Assembly: GCA_964635055.1 (NCBI GenBank)
Contig: CAZWMT010000013.1
Location: 71,923 to 135,922 of the forward strand
Length of the DNA: 64,000 bases
Reading direction: 5' to 3'
Source: JAEUJM01 sp964635055
GTDB lineage: Bacteria > Actinomycetota > Acidimicrobiia > Acidimicrobiales > DATDAH01
Shown here: piece by piece, positions 33,583 to 42,325 of the stretch
Layout of the letters: each line of letters opens with the position of its first letter
How positions within the stretch are numbered: position 1 is the stretch's first letter
Notes under the pieces: generated by a model
What the model was told of the DNA's origin: nothing
Database searches by the model: none
What the model saw: the letters and a program-made list of their open reading frames with translations, nothing else
Made by a program: the position numbers and the translations under genes

Positions 33583-34506
33583 ATGCCGCAACCGCAGCCC
33601 GCTGTGTTCGCCGAGGGGACGCAGTCCCACTGGTTCCTCCACTACCGCCTGGTCGACGGTGCCGACCTCGACGCCGTCCGTGCCGCGATCTCCGGGGTCC
33701 GCGGCGAGGCCACCGGCATCACCCCGACCGATGCCGTGAACCTCGCGGTCGGGTTCGGCCCCGACCTGCTGGGGCGCCTCGCCCCCGACGACGCGCCCAC
33801 CGGCTTCCACCCGTTCACCCAGGTGGGCGCCGAGCCGGGCCCCGTGGCCGTCGCCACCCAGGAGGACCTGTTCTTCTGGGTCCACAGCAACCGGGTCGAC
33901 CGGAACTTCGACGTGGCCCACCGGGCCCGCCGCGCCCTCGACGGCCTCGCCACGCTGGCCCGCGAGACGGTGTCGTGGGTGTGGCACGACAACCGCGACC
34001 TCACCGGCTTCATCGACGGCACCGCCAACCCCCCGGTGGAGGAGGCTCGGGAGCTCGCGGTCGTCGCCGACGGGCCGGGCGCCGGCGGCAGCTTCGTCAT
34101 CACCCAGCGCTACATCCACGACCTCGACGCCTTCGACGCGCTCGACACCGCGGCACAGGAGGCGACCGTCGGGCGCACCAAGGCCGACAGCATCGAGCTG
34201 GACGACAAGCCGGCCGACGCCCACATCTCCCGGGTGGAGATCGAGGACGAGGACGGCGAGGAGATCGAGATCTACCGGCGCTCGGTGCCCTACGGGAACA
34301 GCGAGGAGTTCGGCCTCTACTTCATCGCCTTCAGCGACGGCCTGGGGGCCTTCGACCGGATGCTGGCCAAGATGTACGGCACGTCGGGCGACGGCATCCA
34401 CGACCGCCTGATGGACTTCGTCCGCCCCGTGAGCGGCGCCTACTACTTCGTGCCGAGCGTCGAGGTGTTGAACGAGATCGCGCCGGCACCCGACCGCGAG
34501 GACTGA
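33583..34506 (+). CDS. dye-decolorising (DyP-type) heme peroxidase, 307 aa
   Basis: The DyP signature GFIDGTANP (G-x-x-D-G) is present near residues 143-151, providing the distal aspartate. HISRVEIEDEDG contains the proximal heme-ligand histidine near residue 213, and RRSVPYGN the conserved distal arginine region. FSDGLGAFDRMLAKMYG and DRLMDFVRPVSGAYYFVPS close the second ferredoxin-like half. The length is that of short (class B-like) DyPs. It would use hydrogen peroxide to oxidise aromatic substrates. No Tat signal and no encapsulin gene are visible, so it is probably cytoplasmic. It is transcribed alone. Confidence 0.92.
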   Translation: MPQPQPAVFAEGTQSHWFLHYRLVDGADLDAVRAAISGVRGEATGITPTDAVNLAVGFGPDLLGRLAPDDAPTGFHPFTQVGAEPGPVAVATQEDLFFWVHSNRVDRNFDVAHRARRALDGLATLARETVSWVWHDNRDLTGFIDGTANPPVEEARELAVVADGPGAGGSFVITQRYIHDLDAFDALDTAAQEATVGRTKADSIELDDKPADAHISRVEIEDEDGEEIEIYRRSVPYGNSEEFGLYFIAFSDGLGAFDRMLAKMYGTSGDGIHDRLMDFVRPVSGAYYFVPSVEVLNEIAPAPDRED

Positions 34507-34528
34507 GCCTCTGCCAGAGAGGCCGGCT

Positions 34529-34846
34529 TCAGCCATCCGGACTTCGGGCTGCCCAGTACTTGGGGCGGCGGCGGTCATGGGCGACGGCGAGCACCTCGAC
34601 GACCTCATCCACCACCCGGTACGGCAGGTAGTACGGGAAGCCCTCGACGGGAGCTCGGCGGAAGCGGCGATCACCGGCAGGCGCAATTGGCGATCCTGCC
34701 TCCGGCCATCGGGCGAGCGAGCGGGCCGTCGTCTCGACCGCGTCCACGAACTCGGCCCCGAGACCGATCCTTCGTTCTTCGTACCAACGAGCGGCTTCGT
34801 CGAGCTCCTCCAGCGCTGGTGGCGCCAGGCGAACCGTGAACGTCAC
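34529..34846 (-). CDS. ParE/RelE-type toxin, 105 aa
   Basis: The RelE/ParE fold is visible: VRLAPPALEELDEAARWYEE, AEFVDAVETTARSLARWPEAG, then FRRAPVEGFPYYLPYRVVDE and VEVLAVAHDRRRPKYW. The terminal AVAHxRRxPxYW block is typical of ParE-like toxins. It should inhibit gyrase or cleave mRNA when free of antitoxin. It overlaps the upstream antitoxin gene by four bases (ATGA), the usual antitoxin-first order. It sits between the DyP gene and a steroid-type ACAD operon, with its own promoter before the antitoxin. Confidence 0.9.
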   Translation of the reverse strand: MTFTVRLAPPALEELDEAARWYEERRIGLGAEFVDAVETTARSLARWPEAGSPIAPAGDRRFRRAPVEGFPYYLPYRVVDEVVEVLAVAHDRRRPKYWAARSPDG

Positions 34847-35079
34847 GTCGTCAGGTTCGTTCGCACCTGCTCGAGAGCGACGTCCAGGGGAATACCTCGG
34901 TCCTCACCTGCGTCGAGTCGAGCCGCTCGATGCTCGAGCTCGGCTTCCCAGGCACGGCGAACGTCGTCCTCGTCCTGCTCGGTTTCGGGATCGAGACTAG
35001 CCAGGAGCTCAGCCGCCAGCTCCGCGCGCTCGGACTCCGGCAGCGCCAGCGCCCCGTCGCGGATCGAGTCGATCGACAT
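34843..35079 (-). CDS. addiction-module antitoxin (putative addiction-module component family), 78 aa
   Basis: A short, acidic helical protein with IRDGALALPESERAELAAEL, LLASLDPETEQDEDDV, RRAWEAELEHRAARLDAG and GRGIPLDVALEQV-like segments, matching the PF09720-type antitoxins that partner ParE/RelE toxins. The C-terminal half would wrap the toxin. A TACGAT hexamer six bases before the ATG (35086-35091) suggests leaderless expression and a site for autoregulation. The start at 35079 is preferred; longer in-frame sequence has no family similarity. Confidence 0.88.
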   Translation of the reverse strand: MSIDSIRDGALALPESERAELAAELLASLDPETEQDEDDVRRAWEAELEHRAARLDAGEDRGIPLDVALEQVRTNLTT

Positions 35080-35085
35080 GGCTCG

Positions 35086-35091
35086 ATCGTA
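35086..35091 (-). promoter_or_regulatory. -10 hexamer TACGAT, toxin-antitoxin promoter
   Basis: TACGAT on the minus strand ends six bases before the antitoxin ATG. Confidence 0.45.
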
Positions 35092-35203
35092 CCGGTGATG
35101 CTGGACGAGGCCATGACCTCGAGGAACTGGTGTCGCGAGGCGCTTGCAGCGGAGGCCTGGACCGATGTGCACGGCGCATCAGATCACGTCGCCTGTTCAA
35201 CCT

Positions 35204-36166
35204 CTAGACCAGCGCCGCTATGGCCTCCGCGTGGACGTCGCCGCTGCCGAAGACCGTGTCGAGGACGAAGGCCCGCTTCAGGTACAGGTGGGCGTCGACC
35301 TCCCAGGTGAAGCCCATGCCGCCGTGCACCTGGATGCAGGACTTGCCGTTGGCCACCGCGGCCTGGGCGGCGATGAGCTTGGCGCCGTGGGCGGCCCGGT
35401 CGGGGTCGCCCACCGTCGGGTCGTCGAGGGTGACGCCGGCGGCGTAGACCGCGGCGCGAGCCACCTCGGACCGGGTGAGCATGTCGGCCAGCAGGTGCTT
35501 CACGGCCTGGAACGTGCCGATGGGCTTGCCGAACTGCTCGCGCTCCTTGGCGTAGGCCACGCCCAGCTCGACGGTGGCCTCCGCGATGCCGAGCATCATG
35601 GCGGCCGCGAGGACGGCGCCCTCGCGGCGCCAGCGAGCTGCGTCGTCGGGACCGCCGATGGGCTCGCCGGCGGGAAGGTCGGCGACGACGTGCAGCGGCG
35701 TGAGCGGGTCGAGGGGGCGCCCCGCCGGCTCGCCGCTGACCGCGCCGGCCTCGACCAGTGAGAGCCCGTCGGGGTCGACCACCACCAACGCGTCAAGGGC
35801 GTCGAGGTGCTCGACGAGCAGCGGGGTGGCCGGGCGCTCCACGAGGCCGATCACCCGCTCGCCCGTGATCGCGCCGTCCACCACCCCTGAGGCGAGATGG
35901 GTGGCGAGGACCGGGCCTGGCACCAGCGCTCGGCCCAGCTCCTCGAACACCAGCACCGCCTCGGTGGCGCCCAGCCCCACGCCGCCGTCGGCCTCGGGCA
36001 ACCGCAGCCCGAACACGCCCGTGTCGGCCAGCTCCTGCCACAGGCTGCGGTCCACGCCGGCGGTGTCGCCCAGGCGGCGCACCGTCTCCATCGGGAACCG
36101 GCCCTCGCAGAAGCTGCGGATGCCGGCCTGCAGCGCCGCTTCGTCCTCGTTGACGTCGAAGTCCAT
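35204..36166 (-). CDS. acyl-CoA dehydrogenase small chain (FadE32/FadE33-like length), 320 aa
   Basis: A shortened ACAD: MDFDVNEDEAALQAGIRSF, LRLPEADGGVGLGATEAVLV, EREQFGKPIGTFQAVKHLLA and IQVHGGMGFTWEVDAHLYLK are recognisable, while the central beta domain is reduced. Chains of about 320 residues (FadE32, FadE33) pair with full-length partners in mycobacterial ring-catabolism (HIP) genes. The full-length partner lies 15 bases upstream at 36182. Together they would dehydrogenate a steroid-ring-derived CoA thioester. The assignment to the HIP stage is inferred from length, pairing and the operator shared with the FadD3-like unit. Confidence 0.83.
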   Translation of the reverse strand: MDFDVNEDEAALQAGIRSFCEGRFPMETVRRLGDTAGVDRSLWQELADTGVFGLRLPEADGGVGLGATEAVLVFEELGRALVPGPVLATHLASGVVDGAITGERVIGLVERPATPLLVEHLDALDALVVVDPDGLSLVEAGAVSGEPAGRPLDPLTPLHVVADLPAGEPIGGPDDAARWRREGAVLAAAMMLGIAEATVELGVAYAKEREQFGKPIGTFQAVKHLLADMLTRSEVARAAVYAAGVTLDDPTVGDPDRAAHGAKLIAAQAAVANGKSCIQVHGGMGFTWEVDAHLYLKRAFVLDTVFGSGDVHAEAIAALV

Positions 36167-36181
36167 GTCGCTCGGCCTTCC

Positions 36182-37369
36182 CTACCGGTCCTTGGGGAGG
36201 CCGAGGATGCGCTCGGCCACGATGTTGCGCTGGATCTGAGTGGTACCCGCCGCGATCGAGATCGAGATGGCGTGCAACATGCCCTCGACGTGGGCGCCGT
36301 TGCCCATGTCGCCGACGTCGTCGAGGGCCAGTCCGGCCCGCTCGAACACCCGCTCGCTCAGCTCGCCCAGGCGGTGGCGCATCTCGGAGTAGTAGAGCTT
36401 GAACACCGAGCCGCCCGGCCCGGGAACTCCGCTGTGGGTGGCCTGGGTGACGTTGCGCTTCACCAGCGCCCACAAGGCGTCGAGGTCGGCGGCGGCCCGC
36501 CCGATGTCGCGGCGCAGGCCGGCGTCGTCCCACGCTGTGCCTGATCCGCGGGTGACTTTCTTGGCCACCGCCGCCAACTGCTCGACGAGCTGCATCGAGG
36601 CCAGCATCTCGCTGACGAAGGCGGTGCCCCGCTCGAAGCTGAACGTGACCATGGCGACCCGCCAGCCGTCGTTCTCGGCACCAACCCGGTTGGCCACCGG
36701 CACGCGGACGTCGTCGAAGAACACCTCGCTGAACTCGTCGGTGCCGGGGATGCTGCGCAGCGGCCGGATGTCGATGCCCGGCGTGTCCATGGGCAGGATC
36801 AGCCAGCTGATGCCCTTGTGCTTGGGGGCATCCGGATCGGTGCGCACCAGCAGCTCGCAGTAGTCCGCCACCTGGGCGTTCGACGTCCAGATCTTCGAGC
36901 CGTTGATCACGTACTCGTCGCCGTCGCGGACGGCCCGGGTGCGCAGCGACGCCAGGTCGGACCCGGCCTGCGGCTCGGAGAACCCCTGGCACCACACCTG
37001 GTCGCCCCGCAGGATGGCGGGCAGGTGTGCGGCCTTCTGCTCGGCGCTGGCCTCGGCGATGAGCGTGGGGCCGGCGTGCAGGAGCGCCACGAACATGACC
37101 CCCACGTAGGGGGCGCCGCGGCGCTCGGTCTCCTCCAGGAAGATCAGGTGCTCGCTGGGCGACGCCCCCAGGCCGCCCACCTCGGTGGGCCAGTTGATGC
37201 CGGCGTAGCCGGCATCGAACAGCATGCGCTGCCACTGGCAGTCGTACACCCGGCGGGCGTCCCAGTCGTCCACCGGCGGCGGCGGGCCGATGGTGGGCAG
37301 CACCTCGTCGAGCCACGCCACCAACTTCGCCCGGAAGGCCTCTTCGTCCTCAGAGAAACGCAGCTCCAC
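36182..37369 (-). CDS. acyl-CoA dehydrogenase large chain, 395 aa
   Basis: A full-length ACAD: INWPTEVGGLGASPSEHLIF, GFSEPQAGSDLASLRTRAVR, FDDVRVPVANRVGAENDGW and AAGTTQIQRNIVAERILGLP. It is a FadE30/FadE31-type chain and the obvious partner of the small chain at 35204. The GTG start follows a TACACT hexamer by eight bases. A perfect ATCTGAC-N5-GTCAGAT operator lies 20 bases upstream, next to the -10, so repression by a TetR-like protein is expected. The same operator appears before the FadD3-like ligase. Its substrate has not been shown. Confidence 0.85.
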   Translation of the reverse strand: MELRFSEDEEAFRAKLVAWLDEVLPTIGPPPPVDDWDARRVYDCQWQRMLFDAGYAGINWPTEVGGLGASPSEHLIFLEETERRGAPYVGVMFVALLHAGPTLIAEASAEQKAAHLPAILRGDQVWCQGFSEPQAGSDLASLRTRAVRDGDEYVINGSKIWTSNAQVADYCELLVRTDPDAPKHKGISWLILPMDTPGIDIRPLRSIPGTDEFSEVFFDDVRVPVANRVGAENDGWRVAMVTFSFERGTAFVSEMLASMQLVEQLAAVAKKVTRGSGTAWDDAGLRRDIGRAAADLDALWALVKRNVTQATHSGVPGPGGSVFKLYYSEMRHRLGELSERVFERAGLALDDVGDMGNGAHVEGMLHAISISIAAGTTQIQRNIVAERILGLPKDR

Positions 37370-37377
37370 GGCAAGCG

Positions 37378-37383
37378 AGTGTA
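37378..37383 (-). promoter_or_regulatory. -10 hexamer TACACT, probable leaderless promoter
   Basis: TACACT on the minus strand ends eight bases before the GTG of the ACAD gene. The operator at 37390 begins six bases further upstream. Confidence 0.55.
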
Positions 37384-37389
37384 CGAGTG

Positions 37390-37408
37390 ATCTGACGGGT
37401 CGTCAGAT
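37390..37408. promoter_or_regulatory. ATCTGAC-N5-GTCAGAT operator (second regulon), site 1
   Basis: A perfect inverted repeat with seven-base arms and spacer GGGTC. It differs in only two bases from the site at 43951. Extra GTCAG half-sites follow at about 37415 and 37426. Confidence 0.75.
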
Positions 37409-37545
37409 CCTGCCCGTCAGCCGTCGTCAGGGTGTCCTGCGGCGTGCGGTCAGGGTGCGTTCCGCTCTCCTCGAGCCGACGCCCGCGTGCGGCTCGAGGG
37501 TTGGAGCGGCACCACGGGCGTCAGCCGGCATGCCATGCTCCTGCC

Positions 37546-39318
37546 GTGGCGGCGCGTGATCCCGAAACCCGCGCCGACGTGGCCCCCGCGCCGTCGTCGA
37601 CCCCTCGGCGCCCGGCCACCGGCACCGTGGTGGCGGGCGTTGTCGTGGGGGCGCTCACCCTCGTCAACGCCGCGTGGCTGCTGGCGAACCGCGCCTACGG
37701 GCCACTCGACATCGACGAGGCGGGGTACCTGGCCCAGGCGACCGCCGCGACGGCCGACATCCAGGCCGGTGCGGTGATCCACGGGCCCGGGGCCCTCGGG
37801 GCAGGGAGCGCCACCGGGCCCTTGCTCCCCGTGCTGACCGTGCCCGCCCAGCTCGTCCTCGGACGCACCGCGATGGCCGGGCTCCTGGCCAACCTCGCCT
37901 TCTTCGTGGTGCTGGGGGTGTCCACCTACGTCCTGGCCCGCCGGTGGCTCGACCGGCGGTGGGCCGTCCTCGCACTGGTGGTCACCCTCACGGCGCCGGG
38001 CATCACCGCGTTCAGCCGCCACTACGTGTTCGCCCTCGCGGGTACGGCCACGTTCACCCTGGCGCTGACGGCGCTGGGGCGGTCGGCCCGCCTCACCCAC
38101 CGCCGCTGGGCCGTCACCTTCGGTGTCGCCGTCGGGCTCACCGTGCTGTCCCGCACGATCATGATCGCCTTCCTCCCGGGCCTGGCGCTCGCCGGCGTCG
38201 TGGCCTGGTGGCAGAGCCCTCGGGAGCGCCGCCGCCAGGCGCTGCCCAACCTGGTGCTCGCTGGTGGCGCCGCGGTCCTGGTCGCGGCCAGTTGGTACGT
38301 GTTCTCCGCCCGCGCCGTGCTCGACTACCTGTTCGATTTCGGGTACGGGAGTGCCAGCGAGGACTACGGGGTCGTCTCGATGCGCACGGCGCAGTACTGG
38401 CTCTCCGACCTGGCCGACGTGGTGCGCCACGACCTCTACGTCCCGCTGACGATCGTGCTGGGCGTGGGGAGCGCACTCGGCGCCTGGTCCTGGTGGCGAG
38501 CGGCCCGCCCGGCCGCGTTGGGGCGGGCAGTGCGCTCCGACGCCCTAGTGGTGGCGCTGCCCATCGCACTGGGGATGGCCGCGCTCCTGACGTCACGCAA
38601 CACCGGCTACGGCTTCACCCTGCCGCTGGTCCCGGGCGCGGTCGTGCTGGCGGTTGTGCTCACGTCCAAGATCGCCACCGATGGCGCTCGCACCGCGGTG
38701 GTCGGTGTGCTGGCGCTGGTGGCCGCGGTCAACGCGGCCATGACCTCGTCGTTGCTGCCCACGCTGGGCGAGCACCGCGTGGCGTGGTCGAACGACTGGA
38801 CCGAGCTGACGATCACCGACGGACGATCCAACATCGCCCGTTACCTCGCCGCCGAGACCTCGTACCCACTCGACGCCGACGGCACCGTCCCCGCGATGCA
38901 CGAGCACTGGCTCGACGCCGCCCGCACTACACGGGACGAATTGCGAGTCGCCGGGGCCGCGCCCGGAGCGACCCGGTCGGTCATCGCGGTCGACGGCCCG
39001 ATGTACAACCTCAACCTGCTCGCGCTCGCGGGCGAGCTCGACGCCGAGCCGGCACTGCGCCTCACCGCGTTCGACCCGGGCACCGCCCCACCCACCGTGG
39101 ACACCGTCGCCGCCACCCTCACCGTCGCCCGATCGCAGGGCGCCACCACCCTCGTCACCGGCCCGGATTCGCTGGCCTGGCACGGGACGGTGCTCCCGCT
39201 CGACGCGGTCGAGGCCGGCGCCACCGAGGCCGGGTTCACCCGTACCGGCCGGGTGAGGCTGCCGGACGGGCAGGTCGTCTCCATCTGGGCCGCCCGCCCC
39301 GACCGGGCGTCCCCGTAG
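37546..39318 (+). CDS. GT-C-type membrane glycosyltransferase-like protein, 590 aa
   Basis: A polytopic membrane protein with about ten hydrophobic helices in the first 400 residues and a soluble C-terminal domain of about 160 residues. ANRAYGPLDIDEAGYLAQAT (near residue 53) places an Asp-Glu pair in the first external loop, the catalytic acidic motif of ArnT/PMT-type GT-C enzymes. It would transfer a sugar from a polyprenyl phosphate donor outside the membrane. The C-terminal region (GPMYNLNLLALAGELDAE, TLVTGPDSLAWHG) is of unknown role. The GTG start at 37546 fits the first helix. No cell-envelope operon surrounds it. Confidence 0.8.
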   Translation: MAARDPETRADVAPAPSSTPRRPATGTVVAGVVVGALTLVNAAWLLANRAYGPLDIDEAGYLAQATAATADIQAGAVIHGPGALGAGSATGPLLPVLTVPAQLVLGRTAMAGLLANLAFFVVLGVSTYVLARRWLDRRWAVLALVVTLTAPGITAFSRHYVFALAGTATFTLALTALGRSARLTHRRWAVTFGVAVGLTVLSRTIMIAFLPGLALAGVVAWWQSPRERRRQALPNLVLAGGAAVLVAASWYVFSARAVLDYLFDFGYGSASEDYGVVSMRTAQYWLSDLADVVRHDLYVPLTIVLGVGSALGAWSWWRAARPAALGRAVRSDALVVALPIALGMAALLTSRNTGYGFTLPLVPGAVVLAVVLTSKIATDGARTAVVGVLALVAAVNAAMTSSLLPTLGEHRVAWSNDWTELTITDGRSNIARYLAAETSYPLDADGTVPAMHEHWLDAARTTRDELRVAGAAPGATRSVIAVDGPMYNLNLLALAGELDAEPALRLTAFDPGTAPPTVDTVAATLTVARSQGATTLVTGPDSLAWHGTVLPLDAVEAGATEAGFTRTGRVRLPDGQVVSIWAARPDRASP

Positions 39319-39366
39319 CCGTTCCCCGGGCGACGGCCGCCGCCGAGAAGGCCGCAATCCGGAAAT

Positions 39367-39405
39367 CTTGGTGGTTGGCCACCTCTGAGGTGCACAACCA
39401 CCAAG
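39367..39405. terminator. perfect 11-base hairpin between convergent genes
   Basis: CTTGGTGGTTG and CAACCACCAAG are exactly complementary, and an inner CACCT/AGGTG stem adds to the structure. It sits between the stops of convergent genes and could terminate from both sides. Confidence 0.6.
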
Positions 39406-39458
39406 AGATCCTGCAGCACGCCGCAGGACCGGGCTCGACTCGACCGGAGAAGCGGGTG

Positions 39459-40430
39459 TCAGCGGGGGAAGGCGCCGGCGATGGCCTCGAGGTGCCGTCC
39501 GATCACCGCGGTCGAATCGGCGCCGGCCGGCGGGTTCACCGAGAACGACGTGGCGCCCGCCTCGATGAGGGCGGTCACCCGGTCCATCGACGCGGGCAGG
39601 TCGAACCCGCCGGCCTCGGCCCGCTTCAACGGCAGGCCCACCCGGATGCCCAGCGTGGCGGGATCGCGGCCCGCCGCCACGAACGCCTCGCGCAGCACGG
39701 CGGACTCGGCGACCACGTCCTCGGGGCGCAGGCGGCCCAACGGCAGCCAACCGTCGCCCTGCTCGGCCAGTCGGACGGCCAGCGCCGGCGTGGCCTTGGC
39801 CCCGAACCAGATCGGCAGCGTCTCCTGCACCGGTGCCGGCTCGCACCAGATCCCGTCGAACGACACCGTGTCGGAGTGGAAGGTGACGGGGTCGCCCCGG
39901 CCGGCCCACAGGGCCCGGCAGGCCCGGATGGTGTCGTCGTGGCGCGACCAGCGCCGCGCCCAGGGCACGCCCACGGCGTCGTACTCCTCGCGCTGCCAGC
40001 CCAGGCCCACGCCCAGATCGACACGCCCACCGGACAGGTTGTCGAGGGTGGCCACCGTCTTGGCCAACAGCACGGCCGGGCGCAGCGGCGTGATGAGCAC
40101 GCCGGTGCCGAGCCGGACCGTGGCGGTGGCCCCCGCGATCGCGGCCAGCGTGGTGAGCGGCTCGACCCAGGGGTCTCCCGGCGGGAACGGGAAGTCGCCG
40201 TAGGGGTAGGGCTCCACGTTGGCGCTCATCACCACGTGGTCGGGCAGCACCACCTGGTCGATGCCCACGTCCTCGGCGATCCGGGCCACCTCGACGATGA
40301 CCCGGTGGTCGGCACCGAAGGTGCGGTGCAGGCCCGAGATGGTGAGCGAGAGCGTGGGGGCGGGACCGGGCCCGGGTGTGGATGTCGGCGAGAGGGTGGG
40401 CACGGTCACGGCCGGGCCGCGGCGGCCCAC
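39459..40430 (-). CDS. LLM-class (F420-dependent type) oxidoreductase, 323 aa
   Basis: A luciferase-like barrel of the TIGR03619 kind: VGIDQVVLPDHVVMSANVEP, TVRLGTGVLITPLRPAVLLA, LDNLSGGRVDLGVGLGWQRE and the IWFGAKATPALAVRLAEQGD loop. A proline-rich N-terminal stretch of about 27 residues precedes the fold, so the true start may be further downstream. It is the last gene of the four-gene operon led by the FadD3-like ligase and starts ten bases after the SDR stop. It probably reduces or oxidises an intermediate of that pathway. Confidence 0.83.
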   Translation of the reverse strand: MGRRGPAVTVPTLSPTSTPGPGPAPTLSLTISGLHRTFGADHRVIVEVARIAEDVGIDQVVLPDHVVMSANVEPYPYGDFPFPPGDPWVEPLTTLAAIAGATATVRLGTGVLITPLRPAVLLAKTVATLDNLSGGRVDLGVGLGWQREEYDAVGVPWARRWSRHDDTIRACRALWAGRGDPVTFHSDTVSFDGIWCEPAPVQETLPIWFGAKATPALAVRLAEQGDGWLPLGRLRPEDVVAESAVLREAFVAAGRDPATLGIRVGLPLKRAEAGGFDLPASMDRVTALIEAGATSFSVNPPAGADSTAVIGRHLEAIAGAFPR

Positions 40431-40440
40431 CCTCCCGCGC

Positions 40441-41262
40441 TCAGCACGTGATGCCGCCGTCGAGGGGGACGATCGAGCCCGTCATGTACCGGGCCTCGTC
40501 CGACACCATGTAGGCGAACAGCCCCGCCATCTCCTCGGGCTTCGAGGCGCCCATCGGGGTCATCATCTTGCGGATCTTCTTGTAGTCGCCGCCCTCGGGC
40601 AGCTCCACGAAGCTGTGGATGATGGGCGTGTCGACGCCGCCGGGACAGATGGCGTTGCAGCGGATGTTGCGGTCCTTGTACTCCTCGGCGATGGCCTTGG
40701 TGAGCTGGATCACCCCACCCTTCGAGGCGCAGTAGGCCGCGCTGTAGGGCTGGCCGAACAGGCCGGCACTCGACGACGTGTTGACGATGACGCCACCGCC
40801 CTGTTCCAGCATGTGGGGCAGGACGAATCGGATCGTGTAGGCCGAGCCGTTGAGGTTGACGGCCACGATCTTGTCGAACTGGGCCAGGTCCATCTCGTGG
40901 CTGTTGGCGAAGGTGCCGATACCGGCGATGTTGCACAAGGCGTCGATCCGCCCGTACTCGGCGATCGTCGCGGCGACGGTGAACTCGACCGCGGACGCCG
41001 ACGAAACGTCACAACCCAGGCCGATGGCGGTGCCGCCGCCCTCGGTGATCTCGGCCGCGGTCTTCTCGGCTGTCTCGGCGAACAGGTCGACGCACACGAC
41101 CGAGCCCGCCTCAGCGGCGATGCGTCGGGCGGTGGCCTGGCCGATGCCCGAGCCGGCGCCGGTGACGATGACCACCTTGCCCTGCGAGCGGGGCAGGTAC
41201 TGCTGGGTGTCGTGATCGGGGCCCTGTTCGCTCGTGCTGCTCCACTTCGAGGCATCAGCCAT
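40441..41262 (-). CDS. short-chain dehydrogenase, 273 aa
   Basis: SDR with VTGAGSGIGQATARRIAAE, the NIAGIGTFANS variant of NNAG, catalytic NTSSSAGLFGQPYSAAYCAS then KGGV, and CPGGVDTPIIHSF. VPLDGGITC ends the protein. An NAD(P)-dependent alcohol dehydrogenase or reductase role is expected. Its start overlaps the ADH stop by eight bases, so it is translationally linked in the ligase operon. The 28-residue N-terminal extension (SSTSEQGPDHDTQQYLPR) is longer than usual. A downstream start is possible, but none has a better ribosome-binding site. Confidence 0.86.
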   Translation of the reverse strand: MADASKWSSTSEQGPDHDTQQYLPRSQGKVVIVTGAGSGIGQATARRIAAEAGSVVCVDLFAETAEKTAAEITEGGGTAIGLGCDVSSASAVEFTVAATIAEYGRIDALCNIAGIGTFANSHEMDLAQFDKIVAVNLNGSAYTIRFVLPHMLEQGGGVIVNTSSSAGLFGQPYSAAYCASKGGVIQLTKAIAEEYKDRNIRCNAICPGGVDTPIIHSFVELPEGGDYKKIRKMMTPMGASKPEEMAGLFAYMVSDEARYMTGSIVPLDGGITC

Positions 41263-42325
41263 AGGTCAGCACCCCCCGGGCCAGGCGACCCGCGTGCATG
41301 TCCTCGACGACCTCGCCGAACGACTCCATCGGATAGGTCTTGGACACCAGCTCGTCGAGCTTGAGCTTGCCGTCCAGGTAGAGCTGCACCAGCAGCGGGA
41401 TGTCGTGGTGCGGGCGGGCGCCGCCGTAGCGGCAACCTCGCACCCCCCGGTCGATGTGGGTCAGGTGGGTGATGGGGATCTCGACCTTGGCGGTGGCCGC
41501 GGGCACGCCGATGATCACGCAGTTGCCGCCCCAGTCCAGCGCGGCGACCGCGTCACCGACGACGGCCGGGTGGCCGACGCATTCGAACGACCAGTCCACC
41601 CCGCCCCGGACGAGCTGCTGGATCTGCTCGACGGTGCCGCCGTCGCTGGCGTCGACGAAGTCGGTGGCGCCGAACTGCAGGGCCAGCTCCTTCTTCGCGG
41701 CGATGGTGTCGACGGCGATGATGCGCGACGCGTCGCACAGCTTCGCCGCCTGGATGACGTTGAGGCCGATGCCGCCGACGCCGAACACGGCCACCGTCTG
41801 ACCGTGCTTCACATCAGCGGTGTTCAGCACCGCGCCGGCGCCGGTGATCACGCCGCAACCGATCAGGCAGGCCGACTGCAGGGGGATGTCCTTGCTGACC
41901 ATCACGGCCTGCACCTGGTCGACCACGGTGATGTCGGTGAACACCGAGGTGGCGGCGAAGTTGTAGGCGGGCTCGCCGCCCACCGTGAACGGCTGGCTCA
42001 TCACGCCGAAGCTGCGGCGGCAGCGCGTGGGGAAGCCAGTGTTGCAGGCCGAGCACTGGCCGCAGTACTTGAGGGTGCTGAGCACGACGTGGTCGCCCAC
42101 CTTCAGCTTGGAGACCTCGCTGCCCACCTCCTCGACGATGCCGGCGCCCTCGTGGCCCATCACCAGAGGCGTGGGGAAGGGGATGCTGCCGTCCAGCACG
42201 CTGAGATCGCTGTGGCAGACCCCGGCGTTGACGATGCGGATGGCGACGTCGGTGGGCCCGGGCGGGCGCACCTCGACGTCGGTCCGGACGGCGTGCTTCT
42301 CGCCGTCGTACACGATCCCTCTCAT
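41255..42325 (-). CDS. zinc-dependent alcohol dehydrogenase, 356 aa
   Basis: A medium-chain (MDR) dehydrogenase. VNAGVCHSDLSVLDG gives the catalytic zinc cysteine, GHEGAGIVEEVG the His-Glu pair, and CGQCSACNTGFPTRC the four structural-zinc cysteines. VAVFGVGGIGLNVIQAA is the NAD-binding Rossmann loop, with the aspartate of AVDT indicating NAD preference. It resembles mycobacterial AdhD-like/mycothiol-independent enzymes acting on larger alcohols. It overlaps the ligase stop by four bases and the SDR start by eight. In this operon it may oxidise a hydroxylated ring-derived intermediate; that is inference from position. Confidence 0.9.
   Translation of the reverse strand: MRGIVYDGEKHAVRTDVEVRPPGPTDVAIRIVNAGVCHSDLSVLDGSIPFPTPLVMGHEGAGIVEEVGSEVSKLKVGDHVVLSTLKYCGQCSACNTGFPTRCRRSFGVMSQPFTVGGEPAYNFAATSVFTDITVVDQVQAVMVSKDIPLQSACLIGCGVITGAGAVLNTADVKHGQTVAVFGVGGIGLNVIQAAKLCDASRIIAVDTIAAKKELALQFGATDFVDASDGGTVEQIQQLVRGGVDWSFECVGHPAVVGDAVAALDWGGNCVIIGVPAATAKVEIPITHLTHIDRGVRGCRYGGARPHHDIPLLVQLYLDGKLKLDELVSKTYPMESFGEVVEDMHAGRLARGVLTYG

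Noticed and set aside
37390..37408. Reading the CTGAC-N5-GTCAG repeat as a KstR or KstR2 site
   Set aside because: It lacks AACnnGTT and CAAGnnCTTG; the spacing and arms differ, so a separate regulator is more likely.
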